Shown here: one piece after another, positions 28,927 to 40,169 of the stretch
How the letters are laid out: every line of letters begins with the position of its first letter
Position numbering within the stretch: the stretch's first letter is position 1
Assembly: GCF_002575655.3 (NCBI RefSeq)
Contig: NC_053037.3
Coordinates: forward strand, 326,457,294-326,521,293
Direction: 5' to 3'
DNA length: 64,000 nt
Origin: Aegilops tauschii subsp. strangulata
Lineage: Eukaryota; Streptophyta; Magnoliopsida; Poales; Poaceae
Notes under the pieces: model-generated
Told to the model about the DNA's origin: nothing
Database searches by the model: none
Seen by the model: the letters and a program-made list of their open reading frames with translations, nothing else
Made by a program: the position numbers and the translations under genes

Positions 28927-29933
28927 TTCCTCCCACTCACTTCTTTCGAGAGAAACTCCTTCTCTAGAAAGGATCCATTCTTACCAACAAATATCTTGCC
29001 TTCGGGTCTGTGATAGAAGGTGTACCCAACAGTCTCCTTTGGGTATCCTATCAAGACACATTTCTCCGATTTGGTTTCGAGCTTATCAGGTTGAAGCTTT
29101 TTCACATAAGCATCGCAACCCCAAACTTTCAGAAACAACAACTTGGGTTTCTTGCCAAAGCACAGTTCACAAGGTGTCGTCTCAACGGATTTAGATGGTG
29201 CCCTATTTAATGTGAATGCAGCCGTCTCTAAAGCATAACCCCAAAACGATAGCGGTAAATCAGTAAGAGACATCATAGATCGCACCATATCTAATAAAGT
29301 GCGGTTATGACATTCGGACACACCATTACGCTGTGGTGTTCCCAGTGGCGTGAGTTGCGAAACTATTCCACATTGTTTCAATTAAAGACCAAACTCGTAA
29401 CTCAAATATTCTCCTCCTCGATTAGATCGTAGAAACTTTATTTTCTTGTTACGATGATTTTCCACTTCAGTCTGAAATTCTTTGAACTTTTCAAATGTTT
29501 CAGACTTACGTTTCATCGAGTAGATATACCCATATCTTCTCAAATCATCTGTGAAGGTCAGAAAATAACGATACCCGCCGCGAGCATCAACACTCATCGG
29601 ACCGCATAAATCAGTATGTATTATTTCCAACAAGTCTATTGCTCGCTCCATAGTTCCAGAGAACGGAGTTTTAGTCATCTTGCCCATGAGGCATGGTTCG
29701 CATGTATCAAGTGATTCATAATCAAGTGATTCCAAAAGCCCATCAGCATGGAGTTTCTTCATGCGCTTTACACCAATATGACCTAAACGGCAGTGCCACA
29801 AATAAGTTGCACTATCATTATTAAACTTATATCTTTTGGCTTCAATACTATGAATATGTGTATCACTACTATCGAAATTCAACAAAAAAAGACCACTCAT
29901 CAGGGGTGCATGACCATAAAAGATATTACTCAT
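28927..29933 (-). pseudogene. Integrase region of element 2
   Basis: One frame runs through the integrase zinc-binding part (LWHCRLGHIGVKRMKKLH, CEPCLMGKM), the first catalytic Asp (HTDLCGPM) and the core (FLTFTDDLRRYGY). The second Asp position reads RSNRGGEY, with Asn instead of the usual Asp. An in-frame TAA at about 29379-29381 interrupts it. The frame then continues through GTPQRNGVSECHNRTLLDM, with the catalytic Glu in SE, and on to YPKETVGYTFYHRPEGK. It ends at the boundary with element 3. The inactivating changes are therefore one stop codon, one catalytic substitution and the nested insertion. Confidence 0.9.
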
Positions 29934-30389
29934 ATAAATAGAACAATCATTATTCTCTAATTTAAATGAATAACCATCTCACATCAAACAAGATCCAGAT
30001 ATAATGTTCATGCTCAACGCTGGCACCAAATAACAATATTCAGGTCTAAAACTAATCCTGAAGGTAGATGTAGAGGTAGTGTGCCAACCGCGATCACATC
30101 GACTTTAGAACCATTTCCCACGCGCATCGTCACCTCGTCCTCAGCCAATCTCGCTTAATCCATAGCCCCTATTTCGAGTTGCAAATATGAGCAACAGAAC
30201 CAGTATCAAATACCCAGGCGCTACTGCGAGCATTAGTTAAGTACACATCAATAACATGTATATCAAATATACCTTTTACTTTGCCATCCTTCTTATCCGC
30301 CAAATACTTGGGGCAGTTCCGCTTCTAGTGACCAGTCCCTTTGCAGTAGAAGCACTCAGTCTCAGGCTTAGGTCCAGACTTGGGCTTCT

Positions 30390-31106
30390 TCACTTGAGCA
30401 ACAACTTGCTTGCCGTTCTTCTTGAAGTTCCCCTTCTTCCCTTTGCCCTTCTTCTTAAACTGGTGGTCTTGTTGACCATCAACACTTGATGCTCCTTCTT
30501 GATTTCTACCTCCGCGGCTTTTAGCATCGCGAAGAGCTCGGGAATTGTCTTATCCATCCCTTGCATATTATAGTTCATCACGAAGCTTTTGTAGCTTGGT
30601 GGCAGTGATTGAAGAACTCTGTCAATGACACTATCATCAGGAAGATTAACTCCCAGTTGAGTCAAGTGGTTGTGGTACCCAGACATTCTGAGTATATGTT
30701 CACTAACAGAACTATTCTCCTCCATCTTGCAGCTATAGAACTTATTGGAGACTTCATATCTCTCAATCCGGGCATTTGCTTGAAATATTAACTTCAACTC
30801 CTGGAACATCTCATATGCTCCATGACGTTCAAAACGTCGTTGAAGTCCCGGTTCTAAGCCGTAAAGCATGGCACACTGAACTATCAAGTAGTTGTCAGCT
30901 TTGCTCTGCCAGACGCTCTTAATGTCATCAGTAGCATCTGCAGCAGGCCTAGCACCCAGCGGTGCTTCCAGGACGTAATTCTTCTGTGCATCAATGAGAA
31001 TAATCCTTAAGTTATGGACCCAGTCCGTGTAGTTGCTACCATCATCTTTCAACTTAGCTTTCTCTAGGAACGCATTAAAATTCAACGGAACAGTAGCACG
31101 AGCCAT
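30390..31106 (-). pseudogene. Gag of element 2, broken at its C-terminal end
   Basis: Open from the ATG at 31106 (MARATVPLNFNAFLEKAKL), with the copia gag landmarks QKNYVLEAPLGARP, MLYGLEPGLQRRFERHGAYE, SVSEHILRMSGY and SLPPSYKSFVMNYNMQ. The reading frame shifts just after VLMVNKTTS, before the basic linker and zinc knuckle. In element 5 the linker and knuckle are in frame. Between 29934 and 30389 the protease is only recognisable in pieces. Confidence 0.9.
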
Positions 31107-32302
31107 TAATCTACAACAACATAGACATGCAAAAATACTATCAGGTACTAAGTTCATGATAAATTAAAGTTCAATTAATCATGTTACTTAAGAACTCCCA
31201 CTTAGATAGACATCCCTCTAATCATCTAAGTGATCACGTGATCCAAATCAACTAAACCATGTCTGATCATCACGTGAAATGGAGTAGCTTTCAATGGTGA
31301 ACATCACTATGTTGATCATATCTACTATATGATTCACGCTCGACCTTTCGGTCTCGGTGTTCCGAGGCCATATCTGCATATGCTAGGCTCGTCAAGTTTA
31401 ACCCGAGTATTCTGCGTGTGCAAAACTGGCTTGCACCCGTTGTATGTGAACGTAGAGCTTATCACACCCGATCATCACGTGGTGGTGGAACACTTATACC
31501 TTGAAATTTAGTGAGAGATCATCTTATAATGCTATCGCTGAACTAACCAAAATAAGATGCATAAAGGATAAACATCACATACAATCAATATAAGTGATAT
31601 GATATGGCCATCATCATCTTGTGCCTTTGATCTCTATCTCCAAAGCACCGTCATGATCACCATCGTCATCGGCTTGACACCTTGATCTCCATCGAAGCAT
31701 CGTTGTCGTCTCGCCAACTATTGCTATGACGACTATCGCTACCGCTTAGTGATAAAGTAAAGCAACTACATGGCGATTGCATTTCATACAATAAAGCGAC
31801 AACCATAAGGCTCCTGTCACTTGCCGATAACTTTTACAAAACATGATCATCTCATACAACAATTTATATGTCATCACGTCTTGACCATATCACATCACAA
31901 CATGCCCTGCAAAAACAAGTTAGACGTCCTCTACTTTGTTGTTGCAAGTTTTACGTGGCTGCTACGGGCTTAGCAAGAACCCTTCTTACCTACGCATCAA
32001 AAACCACAATGATTTTTCATCAAGTGTGATGTTTTAACCTTCAACAAGGACCGGGCGTAGCCACACTCGATTCAACTAAAGGTGGAGAAACAGACACCCA
32101 CTAGCCACCTGTGTGCGAAGCACGTCGGTAGAACCAGTCTCGCGTAAGCGTACGCGTAATGTCGGTCTGGGCCGCTTCATCCAACAATACCGTCGAATCA
32201 AAGTATGACATGCTGGTAAGCAGTATGACTATTATCTCCCACAACTCTTTTGTGTTCTACTCATGCATATAACATCTACGCATAGACCTGGCTCGGATGC
32301 CA

Positions 32303-35300
32303 TAGTTGGGAAACGCTGTAATTTCAAAAAAAATCCTATGAACACGCAAGATCTATCTAGGTGATGCATAGCAACAAGAGGGGAGAGTGTTGTTTATGTA
32401 CCCTCGTAGACCGAAAGCGGAAGCGTTATGATAACGCGGTTGATGTAGTCGTACGTCTTCACGATCCGACCGATCCTAGCACCGAACGTACGACACCTCC
32501 GCGATCTGCACACGTTCAGCTCGGTGACGTCCCACGAACTCTAGATCCAGCTGAGGTCGAGGGAGAGTTTCGTCAGCACGACGATGTGATGACGGTGGTG
32601 ATGAAGTTACCGACGCAGGGCTTCGCCTAAGCACTACAACGATATGACCGAGGTGGAAATCTGTGGAGGGGGGCACCGCACACGGCTAAACAATCAACTT
32701 GTGTGTCTATGGGGTGCCCCCCTCCCCCGTATATAAAGGAGTGGAGGAGGGGAGGGCCGGCCCTCTCTATGGCACGCCCAAGGGGGGAGTCCTACTCCCA
32801 GTAGGAGTAGGTTTCCCCCCTTCCCTGGTTGGAGTAGGAGAAGAAGGAAGAGGGAGAGGGAGAGAAGGAAAGGGGGCCGGCCCCCCTCCCAATTCGGATT
32901 GGGCTTGGGGGGGGGGGTGCCCCCACCTTGGCCGCCTCCTCCTCTCTTCCACCATGGCCCATTAACTCCCCGGGGGGTTCCGGTAACCCCCCGGTACTCC
33001 GGAAAAATGCCCGAACCACTCGGAACCTTTCCAGTGTCCAAACGTAGCCTTCCAATATATAAATCTTTATGTCTCGACCATTTCGAGACTCCTCGTCATG
33101 TCCGTGATCACATCCGGGACTCCGAACAACCTTCGGTACATCAAAACACATCTATACCTACTAATAAAGCAAGGTGCGTTTCTCCAATTTTTTCATCCGT
33201 ACACCAACGAAAAGTTTTTTTCTATTCGAGGTGGTACTAAATTTTTGTCCGCGCTCTATTAGAAAAGGAAAAACGCCCGAATTTCATACATGGGCCGCCA
33301 GCAGTGTGGCCCAGCAAAGCAAGCCCATTTATTTTCGTGCCCATGTAGGTAGCAAAACTCTATTTATTGCAGTGAGCGTCAAATAGCCGCAAATTAGCAC
33401 ATGGCCACCAAGCTGGGCTGACCCGTTTTATTTTTCTTTGTTCTGAGTTATGATTCTATTTTTTGTCTTTTTCTTTCCTGTTTCTTTTGCCTTTTTTCCC
33501 TTGAATTTTATTTTTCTTTCTCCCTTTTCAGTATACTATTTTTTGAAAAAAAATCATAATATCAGAAAGATTAAATTAAAAAAATGTTCAGAATTTTGAA
33601 ATATATTCCATTTTGAAAAATGTACAAAACATTAAATCTTTGTTCTCATTCCAAAATAGATGCAAATTCGCACAGCGCGCCCAAGTTGCCTTGAACCATT
33701 TTCTTCTTTTTGTTCTGTCTTATGTTTCTATTTTTCTTTTTTCGTTTCTTTCTCTTTTTCTTTTATGTTTCTTTTGTCTTTTTTTCCTTTCAAGTTTATT
33801 TTTCTTTCTCCCTTTTTTAGTATATTCATTTTTTTTAAAGTTCATAATATCAGAAAAAATCATATTTTTTAGAAAATGCCCAAAATTTTATAATATAATA
33901 CGTTTTGCAAAACGTTCAGAACATTAGATCTTTGTTCTCCTTCCAATATTAGTTCAGATTTTAAAAAATCCACTTTTTTCTTTGTGTTTTCCAAAGTTAT
34001 TTGAGATTTTCCAGTAAAAGTAGCATTTTAAAAATATGAAAAATATTCATGTTTTAGTGAAATGTTCGCATATTCAGAATAATGTCCGAGTTTAAAGAAA
34101 CACATTTCTTTAAATGGTTCTGATTGTTCAAAATGTGTTTCCTTTTTAAAAAACAATCACAAATTCAAAAAATATTCATGTTATTATAAAAGGTTCATGT
34201 TTTCAAATAAAATTGTGAATTTCAAATGTTTCAAATTTTGTTGTGTATTTCTGAAAAATGTAAAAAATGACAAAAAATGGTTTGGGATTTTCAAAATTAT
34301 TCATGTTTCCAAGAATATTCAGCAATTTGTATATTTTTTAAAGTATTTTTTTTACCAATCTGACATTGGAGTATGATCTTAAATCTTTGAGTTGGCCATT
34401 TGTTGGTATAACTCGTGTCTTTGAGTGGCTAGCAGCACGTAGTCGGGTTTTTGAGGTCAAGATTTCGATCCTTCAACTCATCATTTTTGGGATTTTTTCG
34501 CGCCTTACAAAGAAAGGTCACCTTGGAGCCTACCAGTGTGTTGGCCCATACATGAACTGATGTGCGTCCCACGCGCTATTTTACGCAACTAGCTTCATAT
34601 AGTAGCCCCCGCGCAGTTGGCCCAAGAAATTTTTTGCTTCATTGCACATGCAATATTTGGCCTTAGCCGCAGTCCCTACTGGGTCGTCAGAGGGAGAAAT
34701 TCTTTTCTTGGACCCATAAAAGAGAATATGTTGGTTTGGCTCGAATAAAAAAATTGTGGGCACGTTAGTGCTAAAATAATAAAAAATAATAAACCCTAAT
34801 AAAGAAGGGACAATGATGTCTGGTTATTCGCTAAATATGCTAATGAAACGGGATTTATGCGCTACAATTAGTAATCCATCCGGTTACGCAATCGTAAGAG
34901 AGAGTGGTCAAAACAACCGTGCCCTGAAGGTCATTGCATAGCTACCAAATGAGGAGGCAGACACAACCCCGAGACAGAGGCGGACCCAGAGGAAAAAAAG
35001 GCATGAGCTGGATGGCTGCCGCCATGCCAACTAACCCCACCAATATCAAGATCTCACGGGACAAACATGACCCGCGAGAAGACCACAACTCCTTTCTATC
35101 ACACCGCTATGGAGATCGTTTTTGGTGAACAAATCACTTATCTCTCCCATTGCTTCTCGCAAAGAAATAGCTCTCCCGTTGCAACGCACGGGCATATGTG
35201 CTAGTAAACTCATAATACCGATCGTCATCGAACGTTAAGCGTGCGGACCCTACGGGTTCGAGAACTATGTAGACATGACCGAGACTCACTTCCGGTTAAT

Positions 35301-36074
35301 AACCAATAGCGGAACCTGGATGCTCATATTGGTTCCTACATATTCAACGAAGATCTTTATCGGTCAAATCGCATAACAACATACATTGTTCCCTTTGTCA
35401 TCAGTATGTTACTTGCCCAAGATTCAATGTCGGTATCTCAATACCTAGTTCAATCTTGTTACCAGCAAGTCTCTTTACTCGTTCCGTAATGCATCATCCC
35501 GCAACTAACTCATTAGTCACATTGCTTGCAAGGCTTATAGTGATGTGCATTACCGAGAGGGCCCAGAGATACCTCTCCGAAACACGGAGTGACAAATCCT
35601 AATCTCGATCTATGCCAACCCAACAAACACCATCGGAGACACCTTTAGAGCATCTTTATCATCACCTAGTTACGTTGTGACGTTTGATAGCACACTAAGT
35701 GTTCCTCCGGTATTCGGGAGTTGCATAATCTAATAGTCATAGGAACATGTATAAGTCATGAAGAAAGTAATTGCAATAAACTAGACGATCATAGTGCTAA
35801 GCTAATGGATGGGTCAAGTCAATCACATCATTCTCTAATGATGTGATCCCGTTAATCAAATGACAACTCATGTCAATGGCTAGGAAACTTAACCATCTTT
35901 GATTAACGAGCTAGTCAAGTAGAGGCATACTAGTGACACTCTGTTTGTCTATGTATTCACACATGTACTAAGTTTCCGGTTAATACAATTCTAGCATGAA
36001 TAATAAACATTTATCATGATATAAGGAAATATAAATAGCAACTTTATTATTGCCTCTAGGGCATATTTCCTTTG
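32303..36074 (-). repeat. 5' LTR of element 2, split by a Helitron
   Basis: LTR sequence occupies 32303-33150 and 35205-36074, and the two parts join without loss of bases. The outer ends have lost the TG/CA consensus (TA at the left, TG at the right), but the tttta duplication at 36075-36079 confirms the limit. Total LTR length without the insert is about 1718 bp, equal to its partner. Confidence 0.92.
33151..35204 (+). mobile_element. Non-autonomous Helitron inside the LTR of element 2
   Basis: Starts with TCTATACCTACTAATAAAGC and ends with CTAG. A short hairpin (cccgt tgcaacgc acggg) lies about 11 bases before the 3' end. It sits between an A and a T of the host LTR with no duplication: removing 2054 bases restores the aaaacaca-taaactcataat text seen in the partner LTR (there aaaacacataacctcataat). 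These are the textbook Helitron hallmarks (5' TC, 3' CTRR, subterminal hairpin, A/T insertion). The interior is AT-rich, with low-complexity T-rich runs around 33440-34370. I see no Rep/helicase and no captured gene fragment. Confidence 0.93.
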
Positions 36075-36088
36075 TTTTATCCCACCAA

Positions 36089-36717
36089 GCTTGGCAGATG
36101 CTGCAAGAGCCTCTCTCGCTTAGCGCCGGAATTCTAAAGGCAGCATATTTCCCTGAGGTCAGCCACGACAACGAGATCAATGATCCACGGCAATATCCAG
36201 GCTAAAAATCTCCATGCGCCGACAGCCACGACAACGAGAGCAGTGATCCAGTGGCTAGATCACTGGTTTTCTCCACGGCGAACATGACCAAATTCAACGT
36301 TGAAGCGGCAGTATCACAGAGTCCTGCTTATGGTGCATGGGAGCAGTTTGCAGGGACCATGAAGGTAATTTTCTAGGAGTGTCGGCGGTATTTTTTGGTG
36401 CCATAGTTGATCATCCCACTCTTGAAGCACTGGCGATTCATGAGCTCATGGCTTTAGTTGAGGACCTCCATGTTCGACAGATTCATGTGGCGTCAGATTG
36501 CAAGGTAGTGGTGGAGGCCAACGAGAAAGGAAGCTCAGCTAGTTATGGTGTCCATGAGATCATAGATCGTTCTCGGACTTCTATTTCCTGCAATTTTATG
36601 TATGAGTTTAGGAGTTTAAAGGTCGAGGCTCACAATCTCGCGATGCATGCTCTTTCTTTAGGGTTGGCCGCCATGCTTGGTCAGGCCAACTCGACAATCT
36701 CTTTTTTAGCTATGTAA
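36089..36717 (+). pseudogene. LINE remnant ending in an RNase H-like domain
   Basis: The first part reads AWQMLQEPLSLSAGILKAA, typical of the region after reverse transcriptase in plant LINEs. After a gap, 36286 onward reads MTKFNVEAAVSQSP, then YGAW. A one-base deletion near 36338 shifts the frame into GAVCRDHEGNFLGVSA, EALAIHELMALVEDLHV and VASDCKVVVEANEKGS. This is an RNase H-like domain (the RVT_3 type common in grasses) with the GAVxRDxxG strand and the ASDCKVVV strand visible. The frame ends at 36717. The zinc-finger part expected between the two regions is missing. It is a 5'-truncated, frameshifted copy, not a gene. Confidence 0.82.
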
Positions 36718-37158
36718 ACTTTGTGGCGAATCAGTAAAAGCTTCATGAGCTTGCCCAAAAAACTAGAGCAACAGTATATCGGGTTGGAAGAATCTTTTTT
36801 TAGTAAAAGAAAAAAACAAGCGTGTTAACTCGGGGACGAGGGCACAAATCTAGTAAAAAAAACATTAGCACGGTGATGAGGGCACAAATCCAGCAGTGGA
36901 TTGGTTGGGGGTGAGCGGGCCAACAAAGAAATTCGAAGACCTAGTACATGATCAGTTGAATATTTTGCCAAACCGGAACGAGCGCCCACACTTGTCAATG
37001 TATAATTGGCCAAAAATTCTACTTAGACTGAAACCAAATTCGGGCTGATAATTAGGCAGTCCTATAATGATGGTGCGGGCAGCCATCTTTGTCACATTGG
37101 GGCAAAACTACATTTTTTTTCTTTGTATGCACGCTTCTAGTGGAGCAAGGAAAAAAAA
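36718..37158. other. Noncoding flank of the LINE remnant
   Basis: No gene seen. The sequence gaggg-cacaaatc-agta occurs twice between about 36838 and 36895. The first bases probably belong to the LINE 3' UTR. Confidence 0.4.
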
Positions 37159-37160
37159 TA

Positions 37161-37242
37161 CTACACCCTTTGTTTCAAAACTGTTCTAAATATAAAATGT
37201 TTAAAAACTGTCAAAACATATTATATTTATAAACAGAGGTAG
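37161..37242. mobile_element. Small Stowaway MITE
   Basis: An 82-bp AT-rich element with ends ctacaccctttgtttc and aaacagaggtag, flanked by TA on both sides (37159-37160 and 37243-37244). The ends are a degenerate form of the ctccctccgttt Stowaway terminus. Confidence 0.75.
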
Positions 37243-37453
37243 TATGCGAATTGAGCATAGCTTCAGGTGGTTAGGTTACCAGCCCATCATGGTTTAATTC
37301 TTTAACTTGGCACCAATGCTTGTATTTTTCTAAATTTATTTTAAAATTTCAGCGACGTTCATTTAGTGAGAGCAGACGTTCCCGAATACTACGAGAGTAT
37401 ATCTGTGGGTTTATGTGATTGTATATATAAATAGAAAAGGATAAGTAGTGGTA

Positions 37454-37685
37454 CTTCCTTCATTTCAAAATATAGTGCGTCCATACTTTTCGAGATTTAA
37501 CTTTGATCATAAATTTAATGAATGAGATCGACTACGGCGGGAGCAAAAATTATATAATTGAAAAGTTCTTTTGAATACAAATTCATTGGTATAAATTTTG
37601 CTCCCGTTACAATTGGTCTTGTTGATTAAACATATGATCAAAGTTAAAAGGAAGAACGTACTATATTTTAAAACGGAGAGAGCAG
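37454..37685. mobile_element. Stowaway MITE, 232 bp, diverged
   Basis: Left end cttccttcatttcaaaatatag and right end ctatattttaaaacggagag are inverted copies. TA flanks both sides (37452-37453 and 37686-37687). An inner inverted repeat (cgggagcaaaa against ttttgctcccg) marks the arms of a larger hairpin. Confidence 0.8.
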
Positions 37686-37687
37686 TA

Positions 37688-38043
37688 TTTTAAGCGCTGA
37701 CCCTGATGGGTCGCTTGGTACACCTGATCGGCCGTTGGCTGGCCTCGTGACCCGTGGGTGTCGGTGCTGCATAGTTGTTGGCGCGCACGAGTCGTCAGAC
37801 GGACGTAGGTCAGCACGTGCACCGCGGGACGTGTCGCCAGCCCTATGGGCTACGCGCGAGTTGACCGTTCCTTCAGATAAAATCCTTCGGACCTGGAACT
37901 GGAAGGTTCGTACGCACGCGTCCTTTCTGAAAGACCGTGAAGGTGTTGCGTTTTACGTGACGGGCAGATCAAATCACTGACGACGACCAAACGTTTCCTT
38001 CTCCCGTCTCGGTGTCACCATCCACACCGCCAATCCCATCCGT
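37688..38043. other. GC-rich DNA left of the TIR element
   Basis: No recognisable gene. One 81-codon open frame at 37735-37980 (plus strand) has no family resemblance that I know, and its composition follows the local GC content. The right-hand continuation is at 55191. Confidence 0.4.
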
Positions 38044-38329
38044 TAACCAACTTCAACCGGCCGACCCAAACGAATGTAATTTTATTTGTTTTTTATCCGT
38101 TTGGATCGGTCCGGCGTACATTCATGTCTGTTTTATTGTTTGCGTTGGGCGCAGCCCGATTCATCTTCGACGTCGCGTGAAAAAAAACATTATCGTAAAT
38201 ATTTTGAAAATAAAAAATATTAATTAAACATTAATGTCGGCCACAAAGGCCGACCAGAGTCCACGAGTCCACTTTACATTAAATTAAAAACATTTAATAA
38301 AACAAAAAACTAGGAGGAGGTGCGCTGCC

Positions 38330-38529
38330 CTAGGCGTCCTGATCGTCGTCGTCGCGACCGGTGAGGTCGATGAGCGTCGACGCCGGGCCAACCAGGGGAT
38401 TGTTGTCTCCCAGGCTGCGGCGATGTCCTCCGCCGCTGGCTGTACCGCCCCCGACACGACGCTCCTCCTCCGCGTCGCGCTCCAACTGCTCGAGCCACTC
38501 GCCCTTGCGGCGCTCCTTCGCTAGCCTGC
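38330..38529 (-). pseudogene. C-terminal end of the split reading frame in the TIR element
   Basis: Minus-strand frame from the element 4 insertion site to the TAG at 38330-38332. It reads RLAKERRKGEWLEQLERDA, an acidic EEE run, a Gly-rich stretch, and ends with ASTLIDLTGRDDDDQDA. The arginine/glutamate-rich region and the acidic tail resemble anonymous Triticeae proteins that I have seen many times but cannot name. It continues in frame at 54128 once the 15.6-kb insert and one cctgc copy are ignored. Confidence 0.65.
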
Positions 38530-40169
38530 TGATGTCTACTACGCAACCTTCTTCTTATAGACGTTGTTGGGCCTCCAAGTGCAGAGGTTTGTAGGACAGT
38601 ACCAAATTTCCCTCAAGTGGATGACCTAAGGTTTATCAATCCGTGGGAGACGTAGGTTGAAGATTGTCTCTCTCAAACAACCCTGCAACCAAATAACAAA
38701 GAGTCTCTTGTGTCCCCAACACACCCAATACAATGGTAAATTATATAGGTGCACTAGTTCGGCAAAGAGATGGTGATACAAGTGCAATATGGATGGTAGA
38801 TATAGGTTTTTATAATCTGAAAATATAAAAACAGCAAGGTAGCAAGTGGTAAAAGTGAGCGTAAACGGTATTGCAATGCATTGAAACAAGGCCTAGGGTT
38901 CATACTTTCACTAGTGCAAATTCTCTCAACAATAATACACATAATTGGATCATATAACTATCCCTCAACATGCAACAAAGAGTCACTCCAAAGTCACTAA
39001 TAGCGGAGAACAAACGAAGAGATTATTATAGGGTACGAAACCACCTCAAAGTTATTCTTTCTGATCGATCTATCATAGAGTTCGTACTAGAATAACACCT
39101 TAAGATACAAATCAACCAAAACCCTAATGTCACCTAGATACTCCAATGTCACCTCAAGTATCCGTGGGTATGATTATACGATATGCATCACACAATCTCA
39201 GATTTATCTACTCAACCAACACAAAGAACTTCAAAGAGTGCCCCAAAGTTTCTACCAGAGAGTCAAGACGAAAACGTGTGCCAACCCCGATGCATAAGTT
39301 CACAATGTTACGGAACCCGCAAGTTGATCACCAGAACATACATCAGGTAGATCACGTGAATATCCCATTGTCACCACAGATAAGCACATGCAAGACATAT
39401 ATCAAGTGTTCTCCAATCCTTAAAGACTCAATCCGATAAGATAACTTCAAAGGGAAAACTCAATCCATTACAAGAGAGTAGAGGGGGAGAAACATCATAA
39501 GATCCAACTATAGTAGCAAATCTCGTGATACATCAAGATCGTGCCAAATTAAGAACACGAGAGAGAGAGAGATCAAACACATAGCTACTGGTACATACCC
39601 TCAGCCCCGAGGGTGAACTACTCCTTCCTCGTCATGGAGAGCGCCGGGATGATGAAGATGGCCACCGGAAAGGGATTACCCCCCTCCGACAGGGTGCCGG
39701 AACGGGTCTAGATTGGTTTTCGGTGGCTACAGAGGCTTGCGGCGGTGGAACTCCCGATCTAGGTTTCTTTCTGGAAGTTTGGGTATATATAAGAGGTGTT
39801 GGCGTCGGGAACAAGTCAGGGGGGTCCCCGAGGCGGCCACAAGGTAGGGGGCGTGCCCAGGGGGGTAGGGCGCGCCCCCCACCCTTGTGGTGGCCTCGGG
39901 ACTCCCTGGTCCATCTCCGATGCTCCGTGGGCTTCTTCTGGTCCAAAAATAAGCTCCGTCAATTTTCAGGTCAATTGGACTCCGTTTGGTTTTCCTTTTC
40001 TGCGATACTCAAAAACAAGGAAAAAACAGAAGGTGGCACTGGGCTCTAGGTTAATAGGTTAGTCCCAAAAATCATATAAAATAGCATATAAATGCATATA
40101 AAACATCTTAGATGGATAATATAATAGCATGGAACAATAAAAAATTATAGATACGTTGGAGACGTATCA
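38530..40169 (-). repeat. 3' LTR of element 4 (1640 bp)
   Basis: Plus-strand start tgatgtctactacgcaacc and end ggagacgtatca. It is about 78 bases longer than its partner, because the stretch between aacatcataagatcc and the gagagaga run (about 39490-39570) is missing from the right copy. Confidence 0.92.

Larger units (their letters stand above)
16813..36074 (-). mobile_element. Copia element 2, Angela type, interrupted twice
   Basis: Bounded by the duplication tttta (16808-16812 and 36075-36079). Its LTRs are 16813-18533 and 32303-36074, the latter containing a Helitron. The internal domain is 18534-20349 plus 28927-32302, with copia element 3 inserted between. The polypurine tract flanks the left LTR and the primer site (TGGCATCCGAGCCAGG) lies next to the right one, giving minus orientation. 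The terminal dinucleotides of the right LTR have decayed: the TG/CA ends read TA at 32303 and TG at 36073-36074. Together with many differences between its LTRs, this makes it older than elements 1, 3 and 5. Confidence 0.94.

Noticed and set aside
28860..29381. A 173-codon frame that appears to be a complete integrase fragment with its own end
   Set aside because: Its last residues come from the LTR of element 3, so it is a chimera created by the nested insertion.
33613..33927. Phe/Leu-rich open frame that could be taken for a membrane protein
   Set aside because: It comes from a T-rich low-complexity stretch inside the Helitron. There is no plausible start context or family.
36337..36717. 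A host RNase H-like gene
   Set aside because: The domain lies next to LINE post-RT sequence and its N-terminal strand is in another frame upstream, so it is a LINE remnant.
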